From positions 1,197,446 through 1,261,445 of the forward strand of contig CM074805.1 in assembly GCA_037447605.1 (NCBI GenBank): a stretch of 64,000 bases of DNA, given 5' to 3'. The number at the start of each line of letters is the position of its first letter. The first letter of the stretch is position 1. The position numbers and the translations under genes were made by a program. Source of the DNA: Zygnema circumcarinatum (taxonomy: Eukaryota; Streptophyta; Zygnematophyceae; Zygnematales; Zygnemataceae). This document shows positions 60,901 to 64,000 of this stretch, in pieces. The notes below the pieces were generated by a model, which had not been told where the DNA came from, ran no database searches, and saw nothing but the letters and a program-made list of their open reading frames with translations.

Positions 60901-62839
60901 GGAGGAGACCCCAACTTTGCAGACAACCTCTTTCAGGTGTCCTCCCTTTTTCAACTTCCTGGGCATGGATGCACTTTCTGTAGGTTTTCCGCAGATTTGT
61001 AACTCTATTGTGTATTGTCTATTACCTAGTCACTGCACGAAGTCCCAAACAGACTCTTGATCTGCAGGGCCAATTGCCGGAGTTGTAACCAATCACTGAT
61101 GGGCTAAATCTGGGCAGGTTTAGAAACGTGAATGTTTGTGACAAGAACGTCATATGCTCAGAAAAGTAAATGGTCTTTCGGCTGCTGTCTGCTGCAGTTT
61201 GGCGATCGAGACGGAGTCGGCTCGAGGGTCCTGTTACAGCACCCCCTTGGAGTGTTGTATGGGGAGGACGGAAAAATCTATATCGCTGATTCGTATAATC
61301 ACAAGGTGCGGGACTTTACGGTACTACGAAATTGACAGCTGCTTGTCTACTCAAAATGAGTACATAATATTGTCTTATGACTTGTTAATTTAGCCAGGGA
61401 GATGGTTGTTGAGGGGGAAGTCCAGGTGAAGGTGCTTGACCCGGAGAGGCAGGAGGTAGTGACTTTGGCGGGCAGTGGAGCAGCCGGTTTCAGAGATGGC
61501 ACAGGCAACCAAGTGCAGGTGAAGGGTGTTGCAATGAAAGGATGAGTCTGAAATGTCTTGATTCATATTGTAAAGCCGTGTCAAGAGACGTTTCTGTTTT
61601 GCTTGCTTATTTTCGACCTTTGGTTTCGTGGAGTGCTCTTTTGTTGTGGTGGTGCAGTTATCGGAGCCGGCAGGACTCGCACAGGGTTTGAATGGTGAGG
61701 AGAAGCTTAACTAGGTTGAAATAGAATATATAGGACTCACTTTCTCATTTTGCGCAGAGCAGTATGCAAAGAGTTTTGAAGCAGTGCCGCTTTCTTTGAG
61801 CTGTAAAAAGCCTTTTGTTTCTGTGTCCTAGGAAGCACCCTAACCCAGCCCTTTTTCTTGGCACTTCGCAGGGCAGATTTATGTGGCAGACACAAACAAC
61901 AGTGTGATACGAGTCCTTGACACGCGTGCTGGAAACTATGTTTCTACTTTGGACCTGTCCTCTGTGCCTCTCCCTTTGCCTGCTCCTCCCTCCACCAGAC
62001 GGCGACTGCGGAGAAAGCAGGCCGTTGAGGCAGAGGTAGTGGAAGTGGAGCCTGTAAAAGCACAGCGTGGAGAACTGCAGCTTCTCATCACCATTCCTGA
62101 AGGCTATCATTACACCAAGGTGAGAGTCTTTAGTCTTTTAGTATGAAAGGTGGGAGTGAACAGACAGGTTCGTTTTCAATGTCTGTGTCATCCCTTTGGC
62201 AAATAGGCGAGCACCACTCTTGGTGGGTTCCTTTAGGCTTGCTGATTTGTTGCGAGGTTTGTGGTCTTTAGTTGACCTTTAGGGTTTGGCGGGTTACAGG
62301 GGGCAGTGAGCCGTTTTGAAGTGGAGGCAGAACCCGAGGGAGTGGTGTTGGTAGAGCCCGCGAGCGGAGAGTTACAGGAAGCGGGCCTTACTTCCAGCGC
62401 TTCCTTGAGCTTCTCCCGCATGGCAGAAAGAGAAGAGCCGGCAGTGGTACAAGTAAATTGCAAGGTCAGTGAACTTTCTGTACAACTCTCTTCGCTAAGC
62501 GTGCAGAACAAGGCAATAGCGGCAGCTTGGCACGAAAGGAAGGATCTTATGGGGCTCCTCCCCTTTTTTAGGGTTGAAGTTGACCGAGGCATGTAAGGTG
62601 GTTTCACGGCGATAGAACCTATCCTTGTGGCTCTTCGTTCTGTCGATTAAAAACCGTGAGGATGTTTCCAACATGTGCAGGTGTTCTACTGCCAGCAGGA
62701 TGAGGTGTGCCTTTACAAGGCAGTCACCTTCAAGGTGCCCCTAGTCAGCTCCCAGGACGGAGGTGTCCAAAACAGTGTCCCTCTTCCTTTCGCTGTTGTG
62801 CCCGGACCAGTCAACCTGTCGCCCGTCCTCTCGCAATAA
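52430..62839 (+). CDS. SOQ1: SUPPRESSOR OF QUENCHING 1 (HAD - thioredoxin-like - NHL repeat protein), chloroplast
   Basis: Thylakoid-membrane protein that prevents the slow antenna-quenching component qH in Arabidopsis. Twenty-nine exons were joined; CDS 3363 nt, 1120 residues (1055 in Arabidopsis). Exon 1 (52430-52694) gives a Ser/Arg/Ala-rich transit peptide ending TAVNTATST, phase-matched to exon 2 at 53945. The HAD domain starts [13 protein letters not shown] (D107) and includes [22 protein letters not shown] and [14 protein letters not shown] single transmembrane segment (~376-400, [16 protein letters not shown]) is followed by the thioredoxin-like domain with [14 protein letters not shown] (Cys 492-496) and [18 protein letters not shown] repeats follow ([67 protein letters not shown]) and then the C-terminal beta-rich domain with DEVCLYKAV. 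The intron after 55178 starts GC (CAG|GCAACT). Secure. Confidence 0.96.
52700..52810. repeat. (GA)n/GAGAGG microsatellite in SOQ1 intron 1
   Basis: About 110 bases of GAGA-rich purine repeats directly after the first SOQ1 donor. Similar tracts lie in the intron at 56865-56960 and 57110-57165. Confidence 0.85.
59870..60200. repeat. 56-bp minisatellite in a SOQ1 intron
   Basis: A CT-rich unit containing C(A/G)CTACCCCTCTCCC recurs at about 59969, 60025, 60081 and 60137, exactly 56 bases apart, between the exons ending 59846 and starting 60238. The three later units are nearly identical. The plus-strand ORFs here (Pro/Ser/Leu repeats) are artefacts. Confidence 0.9.
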
Positions 62840-64000
62840 TCTGCCTTTCCATCCGCATCACTGTGGCGATAATTGATGGAGTCACGGACGGTCACCTTTG
62901 ACTTTTTCAGTTAAAAAAATGAAGTGGATGAGGAACGAAGGGGTGATTTTGGGAATCCAACAGAGGGGAGAGAGGGAGAAAGGAGGGAGAGAGGGAGGGA
63001 GAAAATGCTGGTACTCGCGGTACTCCCTGGTGACGTGTGAGAGTAGGCAATTCGTGACAGTTTCTTTGAACTGTTTTGTTAGATCGGTCATCTTGTCCAT
63101 TTGTTACGTGTGTGTGTTTATTGATCTAATGTCTGGCAGTGGGAGAGCCCACTTACTGGAGTAGCTCACTTACTGATCCACTAGGGTCGTGCGTTTTGTC
63201 ATTTAATTGTACCCTACCTACAAAATATTTTGTAGGTAGCAGTGCGGAGGTTTTGAATTGAGAAAAGGACCCGAGCCCGGTGAGACTCGCATAGTGAAAG
63301 GCTTCTCGTTTGACTCTTCAGGGGAGGGTAAAAAGATTGCTCATTTTCGCGTGGTCCAATGCGTTACGCCATTTCTCGTCACAGCCCTTCTGCTTCCCGA
63401 GCATCCGCAGAGTCGAAGAGGCTTGTGGTGAATGCCTTTGACCGACGTTCTGCTACCTTGGCCCAAAGTTACTTTCCGACGCAAACGTGGGGAGTAATTC
63501 CAAGCAGAACATTTCTTAAGTTATTTTTTCTTTAGATCCGGCCTGCAAGACCTAGAAGTTAAAAGTCCATTTGGGCAAACAAGACCACAGTTCAGTTCAC
63601 TACCGTAATTGTGTAGCAAGACATTGTCAAACATGCTGCCATTCAAAACAGAAAATTGCTCTTTCTTGACTTGTTATTTCTCGCCGCGGGTTTGCGTACT
63701 TTGAAGCAAAACAGAAATTGCGCACTTGGGCTAGAAGTCCAGCATTAGACAGGAAGGTGATACCGAGGGAGAGCGAGTGCGAGTGCGACTCCTACGAGTG
63801 CGATAGGAGGGAGAGCACGCAAGCGGGGAAACAGAGAAATGGAGAACTCAGAACTGCGCAACATGTACAAAAGTCGCAAGCTTCTATACACACGACGAGA
63901 ATCCAATAGTACAATTTATTGCTACGTAACGTGAAAGCAGACAACTTTGCTTGAACGCCACTTAAATCTTAAAGCAATAAATGCTATTTATACTGGAAGG
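62840..64000. other. Downstream flank of SOQ1, no gene recognised
   Basis: Probable SOQ1 3' UTR, then AT-rich sequence without a supported ORF. A short inverted repeat, TACCTACAAAATATTTTGTAGGTA (24 bases, 63216-63239), is a perfect palindrome. AATAAA occurs near 63977, which could belong to SOQ1 or to a gene beyond the window. Confidence 0.4.

Overview
The window is nuclear DNA of a green, plant-lineage eukaryote. The genes are broken by many short GT-AG introns (up to 29 exons), and most proteins match plant families: peroxisomal serine:glyoxylate aminotransferase, SUPPRESSOR OF QUENCHING 1 (SOQ1), mid-SUN protein, VGT-type sugar porter. Two other genes, a non-permuted DNMT3-type methyltransferase and a WASH-complex FAM21 protein, are not what one expects in a flowering plant. 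I infer a streptophyte alga or another early-branching streptophyte; species cannot be read from the sequence.

Layout: AGT/SGAT (284-3410, -); DNMT3 methyltransferase that appears to run on into a DUF3444 domain (4547-9472, -); a scrambled dispersed repeat (9.7-10.0 kb); a small possible membrane ORF (10771-11064, -); an unrecognised two-exon gene (11811-12322, -); alpha-tubulin (14619-17013, -); a GT61 glycosyltransferase (17973-21623, +); a mid-SUN protein (22332-25974, -); a repeat-rich gap (26.6-28 kb); FAM21/WASHC2 (28825-36849, +); a sugar porter (37537-42239, -); a second repeat island (43.2-44.33 kb); phosphopantetheine adenylyltransferase (44971-46512, +); a secreted leucine-rich-repeat protein (47785-51218, +); and SOQ1 (52430-62839, +).

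I joined exons by hand using splice dinucleotides, intron phase and family conservation. For AGT, tubulin, mid-SUN, the sugar porter, FAM21, PPAT, the LRR gene and SOQ1 the summed exons are a multiple of three and give normal family lengths. The GT61 middle, the DNMT3 N terminus and the DNMT3-DUF3444 junction are less certain.

The genes do not form a cluster with one task; they are housekeeping and plastid genes: photorespiration (AGT), photoprotection (SOQ1), CoA synthesis (PPAT), sugar transport, cytoskeleton (tubulin), endosomal actin control (FAM21), nuclear/ER membrane (SUN), wall or glycoprotein glycosylation (GT61) and DNA methylation (DNMT3). The most unusual items are the apparent DNMT3-DUF3444 fusion, the green-lineage FAM21 with a decaying duplicated exon in its intron, and two repeat islands in which the same ~350-bp module sits between inverted flanks.
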